Of a stretch of 64,000 bases of DNA, positions 36,387 to 48,764 are shown piece by piece. The notes beneath the pieces were generated by a model. That model searched no databases. It saw nothing but the letters and a program-made list of their open reading frames with translations, and had not been told where the DNA came from. A program made the position numbers and the translations under genes. Location of the stretch: the NCBI GenBank assembly GCA_001574975.1, contig KQ965794.1, forward strand, positions 177,057 to 241,056, in the 5' to 3' direction. The DNA comes from Gonapodya prolifera JEL478 (taxonomy: Eukaryota > Monoblepharomycota > Monoblepharidomycetes > Monoblepharidales > Gonapodyaceae). How positions within the stretch are numbered: position 1 is the stretch's first letter; every line of letters begins with the position of its first letter.

Positions 36387-39300
36387 ATGCGTGTGGAAAC
36401 GGATCGGATCGAGTCCGGATTCGAGCGTGGCCGCCTCCCAACAAACTCACACTCACGTGTGCCTCCCACCCCCTCCAGTGAATCCGTCCGCGTGTTCATC
36501 CGCCCACGCCCACTCAACTCCTCCGAAATCAGATCGCGAAACTTCAGAGTCTCGGGAAACACAATCACATGCGGCGTCGACGGGTCTGCAGGACAACCGC
36601 CGCCCACCTTCACATTCGACCGCGTCGCTTCTGAAAACGCTTCCCAGGAAGAGGTCTGGGATGCGCTCGGGAGGGACGCGTGCGAGCGCTTTCTGAATGG
36701 GTTCAATGGGAGTGTGTTTTGCTATGGACAGGTGCGGAACGACGGACGGCACTTTTGCAATACTGTAGCGATATACGAGCTGACTTGCACTGGGAACGGT
36801 GCATCAACTCAACTATTACCGAATTAGACGGGAACGGGAAAGACACATACTATGGTACGTTATCGGGGGGAGGGAGAATGGTACAAGGGGAGACGGGTGG
36901 CGAGCGAGTGAGGAACGAGAGTCGGAATACGACGTATTGTGTTATATGGCGTGGATTTGTCCTGGTGGAACGAGAGCAGGAGAGGCGACAGCATGGTACT
37001 TGATGAGATGGCGATGTCATGGAACAAAGGACGACGAGGAAGACACCTTGACCTGTCATTGTGTGAGAGCAGGCCATATCGCGGTACCATCCCAGAAGAA
37101 CCACATTGGACTTGAAACACGTTGTGCTGCGGGCGGCTTCATCAAATGTCTGACCCCGTCCCCACCACTCTCGCAGATGGGCAACCCAACCAAAAAGGGC
37201 ATCCTTCCCCGCGCGTAAGAGCCCACCGCTCCGTCCATCCCTCCCTTCCTTGCCTCACCCCGTTCCCTCAACCTCTCCACTTCATCCTTCCCCCCCCCCG
37301 GCACGTCCGCAGCATCGACCACATCTTCGCCCGCCTCGCGCACATCCGCGCGACCTCTCCGTCCTCGGACGCCGTCGTGCGCGTGTCCTACCTGGAGCTG
37401 TACAACGAGATCCTCCGTGACCTCCTCAGACCCGGGCCAGGCTCCGGCGGCGCTGGATCCGGCGCGACGCAGTGCGTGTTGAGGGAGGATTCCAAGAGGG
37501 GCGTGTGGGTCGAAGGTACGTCTGCTTCCCCGCTTTTCATTCCTTCCTCCACGCCTCAAACACACCCTTACTCATCCCCTCCCACCTCCCTCTGCAAACA
37601 CACACGCCTTCCTCACCCCCCCAACCAGGCTGCCTCGACGAGCCCTGCCCGACCGCCCAGCACGCGCACACGTTACTTCTGCAGGGCACGGCGGAGCGCA
37701 AAGTCGCAGCGACACTGGCCAACGAGCAGTCGTCGCGCTCGCACGCCATTTTCACGCTCACCCTGCGCAGAACCGAGCGCGGCGGCGTCGGCGGGAATGT
37801 TAGGGAGGTCGTCGAGAGTAAGATCCATTTCGTGGATTTGGCGGTGCGTGTGCGGTGGTTGGGGTAGGTTGGGGGAGTTGTGGAGTTGTGGCCGGCGGGG
37901 CTGGACGAAACGGGTGCAGCTTGTGGAAGCTGGCGAGCGTGGGTGGTGTCAGTTGGGTTTGGGGGTAATGCGAGGAGAGGCAGGCGATTAAGGAGGCACG
38001 GCTCGTGCTGCTGCTGGCCCTCTCCGACGACTGCGTCTCCATTGCACACGCGAAGTAGTGCTGGGACAAGGATTGAATCAGCCAGTATTTTGTCGACCGA
38101 TGGGGGATCTGACGGTCTTGTGCGTGGCGGTAGTGGAAGCAGTCGCAAGCGGCCCGACATCAGATGGATGCTAATTTGACACTACGTGCTCCTATCTTTC
38201 CTGGGTCCCCTCCCTTCCCCCCCCCCCCCCCCCCCCGCCTACCCACCCCCCTCCTTGACACTTCCCACCCAATTCTAGGGCTCCGAGCGCCAAAAATCCA
38301 CCGCCACCCAGGGCATCCGATTGAAAGAAGCCAGTTCCATCAACAAATCCCTGCACGCACTGTCCCGCGTGCTGGATTCGCTCGTCGCGCGCACCAAGGC
38401 CGCCGCGGCTGCGGGAGGGTCTTCTGCAGGAGGTCCCGGGCCAGGATACACAAACTTCCGTGACTCCAAACTCACGTTCCTCCTCAAAGACGCCCTCGGT
38501 GGGAACTGCGTCACCTGGGTGGTGGCGTGCGTGACGGCGGCGCAGACTGCGATGGGAGAGAGTGAGTGTTCTGGGGGGGTGGAGAGGCTGGGTTCCTGGT
38601 TGAGGAAATGTGACATGGTTTTTGCTCCGTAGCGTTGTCCACGCTGAGGTTTGCCAATAATGCGAAACAGATCAGGAATCCCGCAACGAGGAATGTCGAG
38701 ATCGAAGGTGAAGACTCGCCCCTTTGTTTTACACGGGCCCCACAAAGGATCAACACACCCACCCTGTGACGCTTCGAAGCCACGTCCCACCAAGCCCTTC
38801 AATCTGAGGTCCTTCGCCTTCGCGCCGAAGTCTCTGAACTGCGCTCTTCTCTTTCTGCTTCCGCCGCTCCTACCGCACCCTCTACCCCTGTCCGCACGCC
38901 GTCGCGACCGGTAAACCCGCCGGACTCGATCCCGGGAGACAGCACGCCCGTGGAGGCCGGACCTGACGGGAGGGAGGTTGTTCTGCGGCTGCTGGAGCGG
39001 CTCGACGACACCAAGGCCAAGTGCGACGAGGTGGTGAAGGCACAGAAGGAGCATACAGCACGATTGGAGAGGGCGCTGCAGCAACAGAAAATGGTGAGTG
39101 TGAACTTTCTGTGTCTGCGAGTGAAGTTGTGGCCTTCACCTGGCTCCCGCAATATTCTTGTTCCACCCGGATCATAAGGCTCTCAAACTGAAAGAGAAAG
39201 ACACCAACTCCCGGAATACCGTCCCATTTTCTCCCACCGACTCCCCATGCCCTAAACCTCGCGGTGCGATAAGTCCACCAGAAGATGTGTCCGCCTTGCG

Positions 39301-41156
39301 CCGCGAAATCGACCGCCTCACGCACCACCACCCCGATGTGACACGGTTCGCGGCGGAGAATATCGAGCTGCGCGGACGACTGGCACGCATGGAGCAACCC
39401 TCGGCTGTAGATGATACAGCGTTCACGCAGTATCTTCGTCAGGTGTTGGAAGAGAACGGCCGGCTGCGGTCCCCAGAGTTCGTGCAGCGGCTGGAGTCGG
39501 AGCTTGAAGAGGAGCGCGCGCGCGCACAAGAGCTGAGCGAGGCTCTCGCGCGCGCTAATGAGGCGTGTACGGAAATGAAGGCGGAGAACGAGGAAGTGCG
39601 CGAGCTATTCGTGGCCCTGGAGAGGCAGAACGAGGAGCTCAGGACTCAGTTCAACAAGCAGGGCACTGCGCAGGCCGCCGTTGTGGCTGAGTTGGCTGAA
39701 GCACGCGCGCGGTGCCTGTCGGTTGCAAGCAGGGCAGCACAGCTGGAGGGTGAGCTGGGGCGACGGCGAAGAGAATCACAGGTGTTGGATATTGAGAAGC
39801 AGATCGGGCTGCTGATGGCACGGTGCGATGCGGAGCGACAGAACACGGTTAGGGCAGAGACAAGGTGCTCTGAGCTGGTGGCGGAGGTGGAGCGAGTGGA
39901 ACGGGAGCTGGAGGAGACAAAAACGCAGGTGAGTCGCAAGCGTAAAAGGAACTTGTGCCGGAGAAATTTGAAGGAGTAACCTCGGCGCGTAACGAACAAC
40001 AGCTACGTTTGCTCGAGGGCATCGAAGAGTCGTATAACGTGCTCAAAGACGATCACACCCAGCTTACCATCACCCTCAACGACAATCGCGCCCACGCCGC
40101 GCGACTCGAAGCGTGCTTGCAAGCATACCGGGACTCAGCGACAGAGCACGATGCAGAGGAGGTTGCCAAGGCGAGAGAGATTGCCAAGGATCTGGTACGT
40201 TAGTTGTCATGCGAATTCTCTCTTTCCGTACTTCGTAATTCTGTTTCCCAACCAGACCAAAAAAGTTTCGGAACTGGAATCAGATCTTGGAGCGAAGTGT
40301 GATGAACTGAACACCGCAATGGCTCTCAATTCAGGGCTCTCCCAGCAAATTGAGGCTTTGAGGATGATTGAAGAAGAAGCCCAGAAACTGAAGGAACAGC
40401 TTAACGATTTGACGATCGAGAAGAATGGGCTTGCGTTTGATAATGATCAACTATTGTTCGAGAACGAGCTACGCCTTGCGGACTTTGAAAAGGCAAAGGC
40501 TCAGTTCGCAGCACTGGAAGACGAAGTTCAGACTCTGAAAACGAAAGCCCCCACTTTCATTCAGCCAATTAATCCTTCTTCATCTATCTCGGAGTTCAAC
40601 GAAGATGCAGCGATGATCGATTCCGAGCTGGATGGGAATGAAAGTGGGGAGGATGCGACACTATCCCAGAAAGCGTTCCATAAATCTGTCGGCGGCAAGG
40701 AAAATGCCGATCCCGCCATTAACGCTGAGGAGGAGCTGATGAATCTGAGGATGGAATACAGGAAGCTCGCAGATGAACATGCGCGGGTACTGCGCAGGTG
40801 AGTAGCTGACTTCAATATGCTGTGAATTTGGGTGTTAATTTGAGTTTTGGAACATTGCCAGCAATAAAAAACAAAAGGTGCGTCGGGGAAAGGCACTTTC
40901 ATGATAATTGCGTCCTACTCATCGTTGTTTTCTTCATGGACATAAGATTCGCTATATGGAGAGATTGAAAACGGAGAACAATTCTCTCAGGGAAGAAATT
41001 AAGAAACTCCAACGAGACCATGGTAAGCATTTGTTTTGGAGAGTTTTCGTGTCTCGTATCACAATGTGGTCTGCAAATCACCACCCCTCAGCCTTTGCAG
41101 TTCATGACGTTTTGCAAGGCAGACAAACGAAGACTCCACGCAGTGGATTACGGTAA
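36387..41156 (+). CDS. Kinesin-12-like motor (KIF15-type), N-terminal motor domain
   Basis: A plus-end-directed microtubule motor is predicted. Exons: 36387-36731, 36828-36854, 37177-37214, 37313-37515, 37629-37843, 38279-38561, 38633-38707, 38795-39093, 39179-39928, 40003-40194, 40256-40797, 40862-40877, 40947-41022 and 41101-41156, about 1038 residues. The P-loop GQTGTGKTHTM spans a splice junction and fills a 27-nt exon. Switch I is NEQSSRSHAIF and switch II is VDLAGSERQKST, followed by SSINKSLHALSRVL and NFRDSKLTFLLKDALGGN. KGVFV-like RGVWVEG and the LSTLRFANNAKQIRN neck match kinesin-12 best. The rest is coiled coil with an acidic insert. A 16-nt exon lies at 40862-40877. The start codon is uncertain because the frame stays open upstream. 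Confidence 0.88.
38217..38236. repeat. Poly-C tract in a kinesin intron
   Basis: A run of about 18 C residues near the acceptor of the 435-nt intron 37844-38278; the length may be unreliable. Confidence 0.8.
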
Positions 41157-41248
41157 CATTATAATCGTGATATTGTGTGATACATGTGCATAAATATCTT
41201 CGAACTATGTGAAATAAATGGTGGTGACAACGTATCCACAGCAGACAC

Positions 41249-43914
41249 TCATCGACCAGTCTCAAGGGATCCAGAAATGTCGGCGAGATTCACCAAATTG
41301 GAAAGGTAGTCCCGACTAAAGCATCGCCACGACGGTCTGAAGAATCCTGTTCGCGCAAACAAGTATTGTTCGGCAATCTTTGCGACGGTCCGAACAGATG
41401 GAATTGTCTCCGCAATCTGGCCCAACGCGGTCACGCAAAGAAGCGCCAATCTGTGGGCAGTTTCAACTTCCTCAGGGCGCCCACCACTCTGAACCATGTT
41501 TCGATAGTTCAATGTGTGGGTCAACGCGCAAAGATAGACTGTTTTGGTTCCCATTGCAGTTAATTCAAATGGCGGAACAAAATTGTCAAAACGCACCTGC
41601 AAACCAGCCAGCGGGCAGTACCACACCGCCTCTTTGCGTCCAGTCTGTCCTCTTGAGACATCCAAGAAAGCACGCTGCCTTGGTCGCAAATTCCACACAC
41701 TTGACGTACCCCATTGGGTCGATAAGCCACGCTCCGTCGTACTCCGTCCCAAAATCGTCACCTCCAAAGCCATCGGGTATCCCATCCATCAGCACAGCGC
41801 ACGGTGCAGATGGAGCGTGCAAAGAAATAAAAGCCCCAAGCACATCCAGCAACCACAGGCACCCCAACGGATGGAGTAGTCCCGGTTGCGGAGGGGTATC
41901 CACGTCTACAAGGAGCCAGCCCGCAAAGTCACCTTGTCCAATCACCAGTGCACCATCCGCAAAGACACCTATTGAAGGCGAGCCGATGAACAGTGAGAAC
42001 AGACGCACATTTGTGAAACTACTTACGCTTGACCAGTTGAGGAAGATGTTCCAACCAGGTGCTCAGGCAGTCATCCATTTGTTTCAGCTCGAAAGTCGCC
42101 ACATCCATTTGTTTCAGCTCCTCAGTTGACGCATCCGGGTGTGTTCCGCATAAAGGCCATTTAACTTTTGTCAACAATGCTTTACACCGAGCGATTTGAC
42201 TGATCAGGTAGTACCCGTAAATAGATATGGCAAAGTGGTATCGCTCTATCAAGTTTGGATCATTAAGTTTCCTCCACGGAACCACGGCAAAACAACGCAC
42301 CATTCTGCGTTATGGCTTTGAGCTTGCGAAATACCAAAGCGGCTTTTGATGCGCTGGTACAGAAGAGCTCCGAAGGATCTTGCAAAAGTGCGTTGGGATC
42401 ACCAAAGGAAAGTGGAATCATTGGTATAGATGCTAAACGTTGTTTCAAGCAAGTGAGCAGAATTTTTTGGGTTGTGCGATGGAATTTTGCTCACTGTCAA
42501 TGTCCCAGCGCGGCTTCAATAATGCAGCAGCCTTGGAGGATTCGGTTTGGTAAGTGACGCTAAATGTCATGGCTCTTGAAAGCCAGAACAGCAACCTCAT
42601 CCAGTGTTTCTTGTGTGGCGGCTGGCTTCTCATGCTCGGAGGTGCATTGGGATGGTCCGGATCCACTGCCATATTGATTTTTGCAGTCAATCGTTCAAGG
42701 AGCCTTCTCGACGACCAATTAGTTTGTTTCGGGGCTGTTCTCCTCGCGAAAGGTTCTCACATGCACAGTTCCAAGTTTGTTGATGCTGGCATCCGCGAGT
42801 TTGAGCATGCAGCCTGTAGATGCACAACGAGCTCTTGACGTTTCGGGCTCGTTTAAGCTGTCACTCTCATTCACTTACGACTGCAAGATTGAACAGACTC
42901 ACCTGAAAACTTTACGGTCAGAGACGCGCAGTAGAATGTACGAAGACGTTAACTCACGAAGCCCTCCATTGTGGGGTGGTTCAACAAGTACGCAGATGTT
43001 CTTCTGCTCCTCTCAAACATTTGAAACATGCTCCTCGATAGTTCACCTTTCATAAGAGGATGAGGTAATAGAGTCTGAGGATGAAACTTTGTCACATACC
43101 ATACGGGAACAAGCAATCAAGTGCGTGAACTGTACCGAGTCAAAATGCACCGCCAAAGTCATCATGGTGAAGTACAGAGGTTGGTTTCGGTAAGCGGATG
43201 AGAGACCCCATTGTCGCACCAGCCCGTCCTGCGGGGCCCCGATTATTCTGGTCGAACACAGATTCGCTGTGTGGAACCATCAAATGTACTCACGACCACC
43301 CACACTCCAAGAACTCTGGAAGACAGGCACTCATTAATAAATCTTTCGTGACGCAAATCGCGCACTTCATCTACGAACCTTCCCAATTGAATATACCTGT
43401 CCGCTAGCTGAAACATGACGGTATCAGGTGGCAGTGGATCTGCGTCCAATCCCATCGAAACGCATTGTACACAATAATGAGTGACTATAATCATTCAGAA
43501 CGTACCAAGATCATCGAACAGCCACATAGACGGCTGCACGTGCTGAGCCGGTATCTCATAAGGACGATTCAAATTCTTGAGCGCACCAACTCTGGATCGA
43601 GTATCGGAAATTGGCGGAGGTAGCCGAGAGGTAGCACACTCAATGCCTTTGGAGTCGCACCGAGCGCACTGTAGAATCGATCGGATTCGTAAATGTAGAA
43701 TCGACCTTGCACACACACACACAGAGTCCGTACCGGCCGGGTCTCCGTACAGCGCTGTTGAAATGTATGAGTTCGATTGCGCCAACAAGAAGTCACTCGG
43801 CATCGAGAACCTTACCGAATGAGAATAAAAGCAATTGTCGCAAGCTATGTGTCCAGAATCCATCGCTTTCTTGGCTTTTGGGGGCGCAGCGACCTGTCGC
43901 TTGCTAGCCGGCAT
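41249..43914 (-). CDS. Zn2Cys6 fungal transcription factor
   Basis: The first three exons (43816-43914, 43734-43754, 43506-43668) splice into a perfect zinc cluster, CX2CX6CX5CX2CX6C, in residues about 26-53. The cysteines come from HIACDNC, then RCTETRP from a 21-nt exon, then CARCDSKGIEC. Such proteins bind DNA as gene regulators. Downstream exons carry features of a fungal middle homology region: ADRYIQLGRFVDEVRDLRHE, YHFAISIYGYYLISQIARCK, and a C-terminal helical part ending LVNLADISGS before the stop at 41249. The loop that normally is basic reads FYSHSR, which is unusual. A 19-base direct repeat (42072-42090 and 42102-42120) doubles the motif ELKQMD. The exon map from 43506 to 41249 is not fully resolved. 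Confidence 0.78.
42072..42120. repeat. 30-nt-period direct repeat in the Zn2Cys6 gene
   Basis: CATCCATTTGTTTCAGCTC occurs twice with a start-to-start distance of 30, keeping the frame and duplicating ten residues. Confidence 0.85.
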
Positions 43915-44418
43915 CCGGATGCGGTGAGGGGTGAGGCGAGGGGGGGTGTGGGGGGGAGAATGTTGGCGGGAGAAGGTTGGGCCCGCTTTCAGGTTCAATC
44001 TGCCTGGGCCTCCGACCTCCGACAAGGACGCGCTCCCGTGGAGGCAAATGCGTCTCAGAAGAGTGGAACCAGTTGCCAGTAGCAAAATCCTTCATGGTCA
44101 GTGCGAAGAGGGTGGCCCGACATTCAATTCAAGTGTGCCCAATATTTGCCTCCCACCAGTGTTGCAAGCTCCACGCCACCCCAGCGCAGCAACAAAACTT
44201 TCGAGATCAGCAATGGGATTTCTGGGAATTGATATGAATGTATTCATTCTGAATATGTGTATTCCGTCCATAACAACGAAACACTTTACTTCGAAGGTGC
44301 GAGCAGCAGAATCCTGCCACTACCTTTCACTGGCCCACATCCGCGAGGTCTTTTCCCCTCCTACTGTGAGCTTTTGACTTCCAACGTCATCCGGCGACTC
44401 CTAGTCATCTGTGTAGTA
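43915..44418. other. Promoter region of the Zn2Cys6 gene and 3' flank of YTM1
   Basis: About 504 bases; no further gene seen. Confidence 0.45.
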
Positions 44419-46355
44419 TTATTTTACATTCCACATATCAACATTTCGCCCCTCTCCCCCACTAACTAGCAGCCCATCGACCCAGTCTATCGCAAGCACT
44501 TTCTCACTCCCTTTTCCTTCCTGAACCCCTCGGGCAGCAATCGCATACAAAGCTCTGTCGCTCCGCAGATCCCATATTCGGACATGACCGTCATGCGAAC
44601 CAGCGGCAACATGGAATGCGGAAGTGGGGGACCATTTGACAGCAGGGTGAAACGATGGAGAGCGAGAGGAGAGATGGAGTTTCACCAATGATCCATCTGG
44701 GGTGGGAAAGGGTTCAGATAAGAAGAAAACGCATCGCCATCGCACAAAACGAACGCGCTCACCGTTCGAACGGGGGTCCCATATTCGCACTACGCCATCG
44801 GCATGTCCAGTTGCTAACATTGTAGACAGCGGTGAATGATCAATACTCAGAACGACTTTATCACATGTCTGGAATGAATTAAACGACCCATCAGTAAAAA
44901 GCCACAAGTTGCTCTCCTTAGTATTCACACCAACCATTGCCCTTCTTTCCACACCGGTTTCAACATCCCACCCACGCACTGCATGGTCCCAACCCCCCGA
45001 GTAAATCTGATCTCCGTCAATAGTATCAAAGCACACACTCGATACGACCACCGTCGACGTTGCTCCTGATTTCTCGAGCGACAGAATAGATTGTGTGCGA
45101 GGAGCTGTAGAAACGTTTACTTTCCGACGTTTCGTTCGGTCCTGGCTCGACGGAACGGACGCATCGGTGGCAGCTGCGTCCTGTGGTTGTCGCGTCGAAT
45201 AAAGTAGTATCTTGCCATCCGTAGATGAAGAAGCAAACTAGGAGACACCTCCAGTTGTAAACAAGCCCCGACCAATCGCCAAACAGAAATCTCACATGTC
45301 TACCGCTTGGACTGACGGCCAAGTCTGTCACCCCTGCCATGTGCTCGCCAGAAGCGTACAGGGGATACGCCATACCATTTCCAGGGGATATCTGAAGACC
45401 GCGGTTCACATCGATCCACCAACGAAGCTCAGACTCAGAACGAACCTCCCACATTGTCACGACTCCGTCATCTGATCCAACGAGACCAAAAACAGTGTCC
45501 TCTGCCCAAAAGAAAATATTAGTACATATAGGGATCCGGTCAAATCTCATTGTGCAGAATTGGTGGCCATGTTGAGCTCACTCTCGTGCATCGTTCCTCA
45601 CCTCGCATTCCGCTTTCTCCGATGACAAAAGTCCCGTCGACCCAAGCTGCGGCACGGAGTGGTTTCCTTCGTCCGGCACTCGTCTTTACAATCTCGCCAA
45701 GTGTTGCGATTTCTTTTCCAGCTCGATTGAGCACACGAGCTAAACCTTCGTAGGATGTGGTCAAAATGTAAGGCCTTGGTAATCATGTCAGATGAACACC
45801 TCGTCTCCAGTCAATTGCAGCAACTTACACGAATGAAGTCACAGCAACGTCCGAAATCCAGTCATCTTGTGGAAGCGAAGCAGCGAGCGCGGGTGGTTGG
45901 GATGAGAGGATGTACTCCACTTCAAGGACTGCTTCCTGATGGGAAAGAGGAGATTTGTCATCATATCATCCGTTTCATCGCAGCATTCAATAGAACGAAC
46001 CAAAGACAGCCCCTTTTCTTCCGAAAACTCCTTGATAGACGTCCTGAGGAGTCGTCCATTGATGAGGAAATCGAACGGTGTAGGAGCAGCTGTAGTCACG
46101 ATACATCATCAACCATGAACGCCCAATAAACCGCACAGAAGGAGACGAACGGAGGGATAGAAGATGGTTGATAACTTCTGACAGTCCAAAGCGACCGAGG
46201 GATGATGGAAGCAGCAAAATTGGTGTCGAGGAAGGGATCCGCAGTGATGCGGACGAGATGTTGGTCGTTAATCGAACTTGTACTTTCGGTGCTTCAGACG
46301 CTCCAGCTCCATTGTCCCCATCTTCGGGCTGGGGATGGACAGAATGGGTCGACAT
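44419..46355 (-). CDS. YTM1: Ribosome biogenesis WD40 protein Ytm1 / WDR12
   Basis: Ytm1 forms the Nop7-Erb1-Ytm1 complex on pre-60S particles and is removed by the AAA ATPase Rea1. Exons are 46151-46355, 46001-46089, 45829-45935, 45602-45774, 45296-45501, 44935-45237, 44763-44868 and 44419-44696, giving 488 residues. The N-terminal NLE/UBL domain is clear (VQVRLTTNISSASLRIPSST, FGLSEVINHLL, PTPFDFLINGRLLRTSI). The linker EYILSSQPPALAASLPQDDW is typical. WD repeats follow, with IYSGGWDHAVRGWDVETG, MLATGHADGVVRIWDP, VAAGSHDGHVRIWDLRS and LLVSGGEGRNVDMWNVK at the end. The intron at 44869-44934 is 66 nt with no stop; removing it restores the usual METG-to-CDKVV spacing. Confidence 0.93.
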
Positions 46356-46390
46356 GGTTCAATGCGAAGACAATATAAAGAGAAAACAGC

Positions 46391-46409
46391 CTCCCCCCCC
46401 CNNNNNNNN
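46391..46409. other. Poly-C run with an 8-base assembly gap
   Basis: A C run is followed by eight N at 46402-46409. It lies between YTM1 and the TTC29 gene, so no coding sequence is affected. Confidence 0.9.
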
Positions 46410-46511
46410 CCATACCCCCCCCTCTTCTCTCCTTCATTCCTTTTCTCTTTTTCTGCTTCGTAAAGCATTTAGAAGAGTCAGTTGCTCTTCCATCGTGATA
46501 CATAAAGAAGG

Positions 46512-48436
46512 TTAAATAGCCTCGACTTCTACCCCAATTTCCCCCGTCCTCTTGAAATGAAGCAATGCACCAAGTTGCGAAGGTTCCATTATCATCTCAA
46601 ATAATCGCTGTTGCATGAGGCGGCCCCGCGCAATCCCTAAATGCATCGCTGCAGCTCCAACGTCGAGCTCCGTCTTGGGCCGACTATTTCGAAAAGTCTT
46701 CTTTGGATGAGCGGAACCAACTTTGCCATCAGATGTCCCAATAGCTTGTAAAGTCGTTTCATTACTCTCATTCGTCTGAGGGTGGTCGTCATCACCGCTT
46801 GGTGGCTGGACTTGACTATCATCACCACTCTTAACCTCGACAACACCAAATCCTGGTCCACCATTGGAGGTGGCCAGTGATGTAACGAGGTTGTAGTGCT
46901 TCTCAAAGAACTCAACAGCTGCGCCCAACTTCCCCATTTTGCTGTGCGCTTGCCCAATTTTACAGCAGGCCCTCGCGTGCTCCGCAAGCTGTCCTGACGA
47001 CGTCTCCGTGAGTTTGAGAAATTTGTCAAGATGTTCTAGGGCTTTATGTGAATCCCCCTCACTAAAATTTAAGTCGGAATATATCATATCATCTTGTGAG
47101 CATCAACGTCTCAGTTTACTTGCCTTTCAAGGCACTCCGCCAATGCTGCATGTGCCATTGCCTCGCCCTGATTGTCTCCAGTCTGCTGGGAGGACGCCAA
47201 AAAGTCCTCAAGATACTTTATGGTAATCGAAGATATTAGCTTTACCTTGAGAGTGAACTTGCAAAGTTCGAACCTTCATTGCCGCCGTGAGGTTACCCGT
47301 GCTTTGATATGTACATCCCATTCGATACTGAACATCTCCTAAGTTCTCCCCAGCGCAGCTTTCATTCAGTATTCTCATGCACTCAATGTAATGTCCAAGG
47401 GCTTCATTGTATTTCCCTTCTCCTTCAAGCTTTAGCGCGATTCTGAGATAGCAATCTGAAAGCGACAACGTTGTGGTGCGGTCCGCCTCGAGGTTGCGAT
47501 CCTCTCGTGCAGCTTTACGTGCCTGTTCAAATGTTATGAGCGCATCCTCAAGACGTCCTGTTGCAATAAATGTCCAAAGGCACGTTGCGAAACTCTCAAC
47601 CAAGCGCTTCCTTACCACAGCACATGTACGCTTTGCCCAGATTATGAGTTGCTTCCACCATTAACTTTCTTATCGATGATTGGAGTCGTGCCATTTCCAG
47701 TGCCTCCTGAAGGTAGAAGATGGCTCGTTCATGATTGTACAGGTTCAAGAAGAAGTTCGCAAGGGATTTCCTGGACTCGTATATAGCTTCCACATCACCT
47801 TGGAACTGGAATAGTTGATATCAAATGAGTAGTAGTAGTCGCTGTGACGTACCCAGTCTTTGACTATTCTCCGCGAGCTTTAGAAGCTCTTTGAACTCGA
47901 GGAGCGATGCAAGCCGATACAAATCACCACCTGTATCCGAAGCACGGGCAGCCGCAACGCCACTGGAAGGATTTTCCATCAGCTCCCGGCGGGCTTTTTG
48001 TTGAGTTTCAAAATCTGCATCTGTGAGCAGCCGCTTCTCGATATACGTTGAGCGACTACTCGGACCACCCGAAAGAGGACGCGTCTGACCAGATTGTGGG
48101 CGATCGCTGTGAGAGTCTAGAGGTGGGAGCTTGCCAGGATGTGAGACCATTCGGATCTCATTGGACCTTCCGAGTAATTCGGAACCATTGGCAAGCTCAT
48201 GCGTCAAATTGAAGAACGCTGCAAACGACCGAACGCGACCCTCATTCAGCAGCTCAAGGCAGACTTGCTGGATTGTAGATGAAGTACTCGAAGTCCTAGA
48301 GATGTGAAGTGTCGAAGTGCATTAATGAAACGGTGGTTTTCCCAACAGATGGCCGTCAGAAACTTGACGCGAACTCTATCCGTTTATGCTTCCCATCTCC
48401 TTCAGGAGGAAGCCACCCATCGTGCAAGTCGTCCAT
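46512..48436 (-). CDS. TTC29: TTC29-like tetratricopeptide protein of the flagellar axoneme
   Basis: TTC29 is a TPR protein needed for axonemal dynein function and motility in cilia and flagella. The predicted protein matches it from end to end. The N-terminal segment IQQVCLELLNEGRVRSFAAF corresponds to the family's NICVDMLRDGYHKSFTELF. TPR helices follow: ESRKSLANFFLNLYNHERA, EATHNLGKAYMCCG, EDALITFEQARKAARED, YNEALGHYIECMRILNES, KALEHLDKFLKL and GKLGAAVEFFEKHYNL. The C-terminus HLGIARGRLMQQRLFEMIME aligns with HYGIAKAHQMM of the human protein. A Ser/Gly/Pro-rich insert (about 48170-47950) is lineage-specific. The first exon, starting MDDLHDGW at 48436, is tentative. The presence of this gene implies a flagellated stage. 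Confidence 0.82.
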
Positions 48437-48764
48437 TTAATTGAGGTGATGTGCTGGAGACGTTATCAGGCTGACCAAAGCATGACACCACCATCCCCGA
48501 GGCCAGCATCACTCAGGTCCCCACCCCGGAAATGGAGAAGAGGTGTATCGAAAATAGGCCAAGTTAGTTTTTAGTATAGTAAGGTATACTCTAGCTTATG
48601 GTGTATTGTAGGCTCCCCTCTCCTTTCAACCCTCTGTCGCCGCAAACGATGTGTAAATATTGCTTACTGATTGGAGAGCACACAGAAGAAACATGAGAAC
48701 ACACCTCTAACACGTTTAATCCACACACGTGAGAGGTGATGGTGTAAAAACATTCGAGGACTGT
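48437..48764. other. Region between TTC29 and SNAPC1
   Basis: About 328 bases with no gene seen; it is the TTC29 promoter side. Confidence 0.45.

Noticed and set aside
43704-43724. CA repeat as a possible promoter or regulatory element
   Set aside because: It is a simple dinucleotide repeat inside an intron of the Zn2Cys6 gene.
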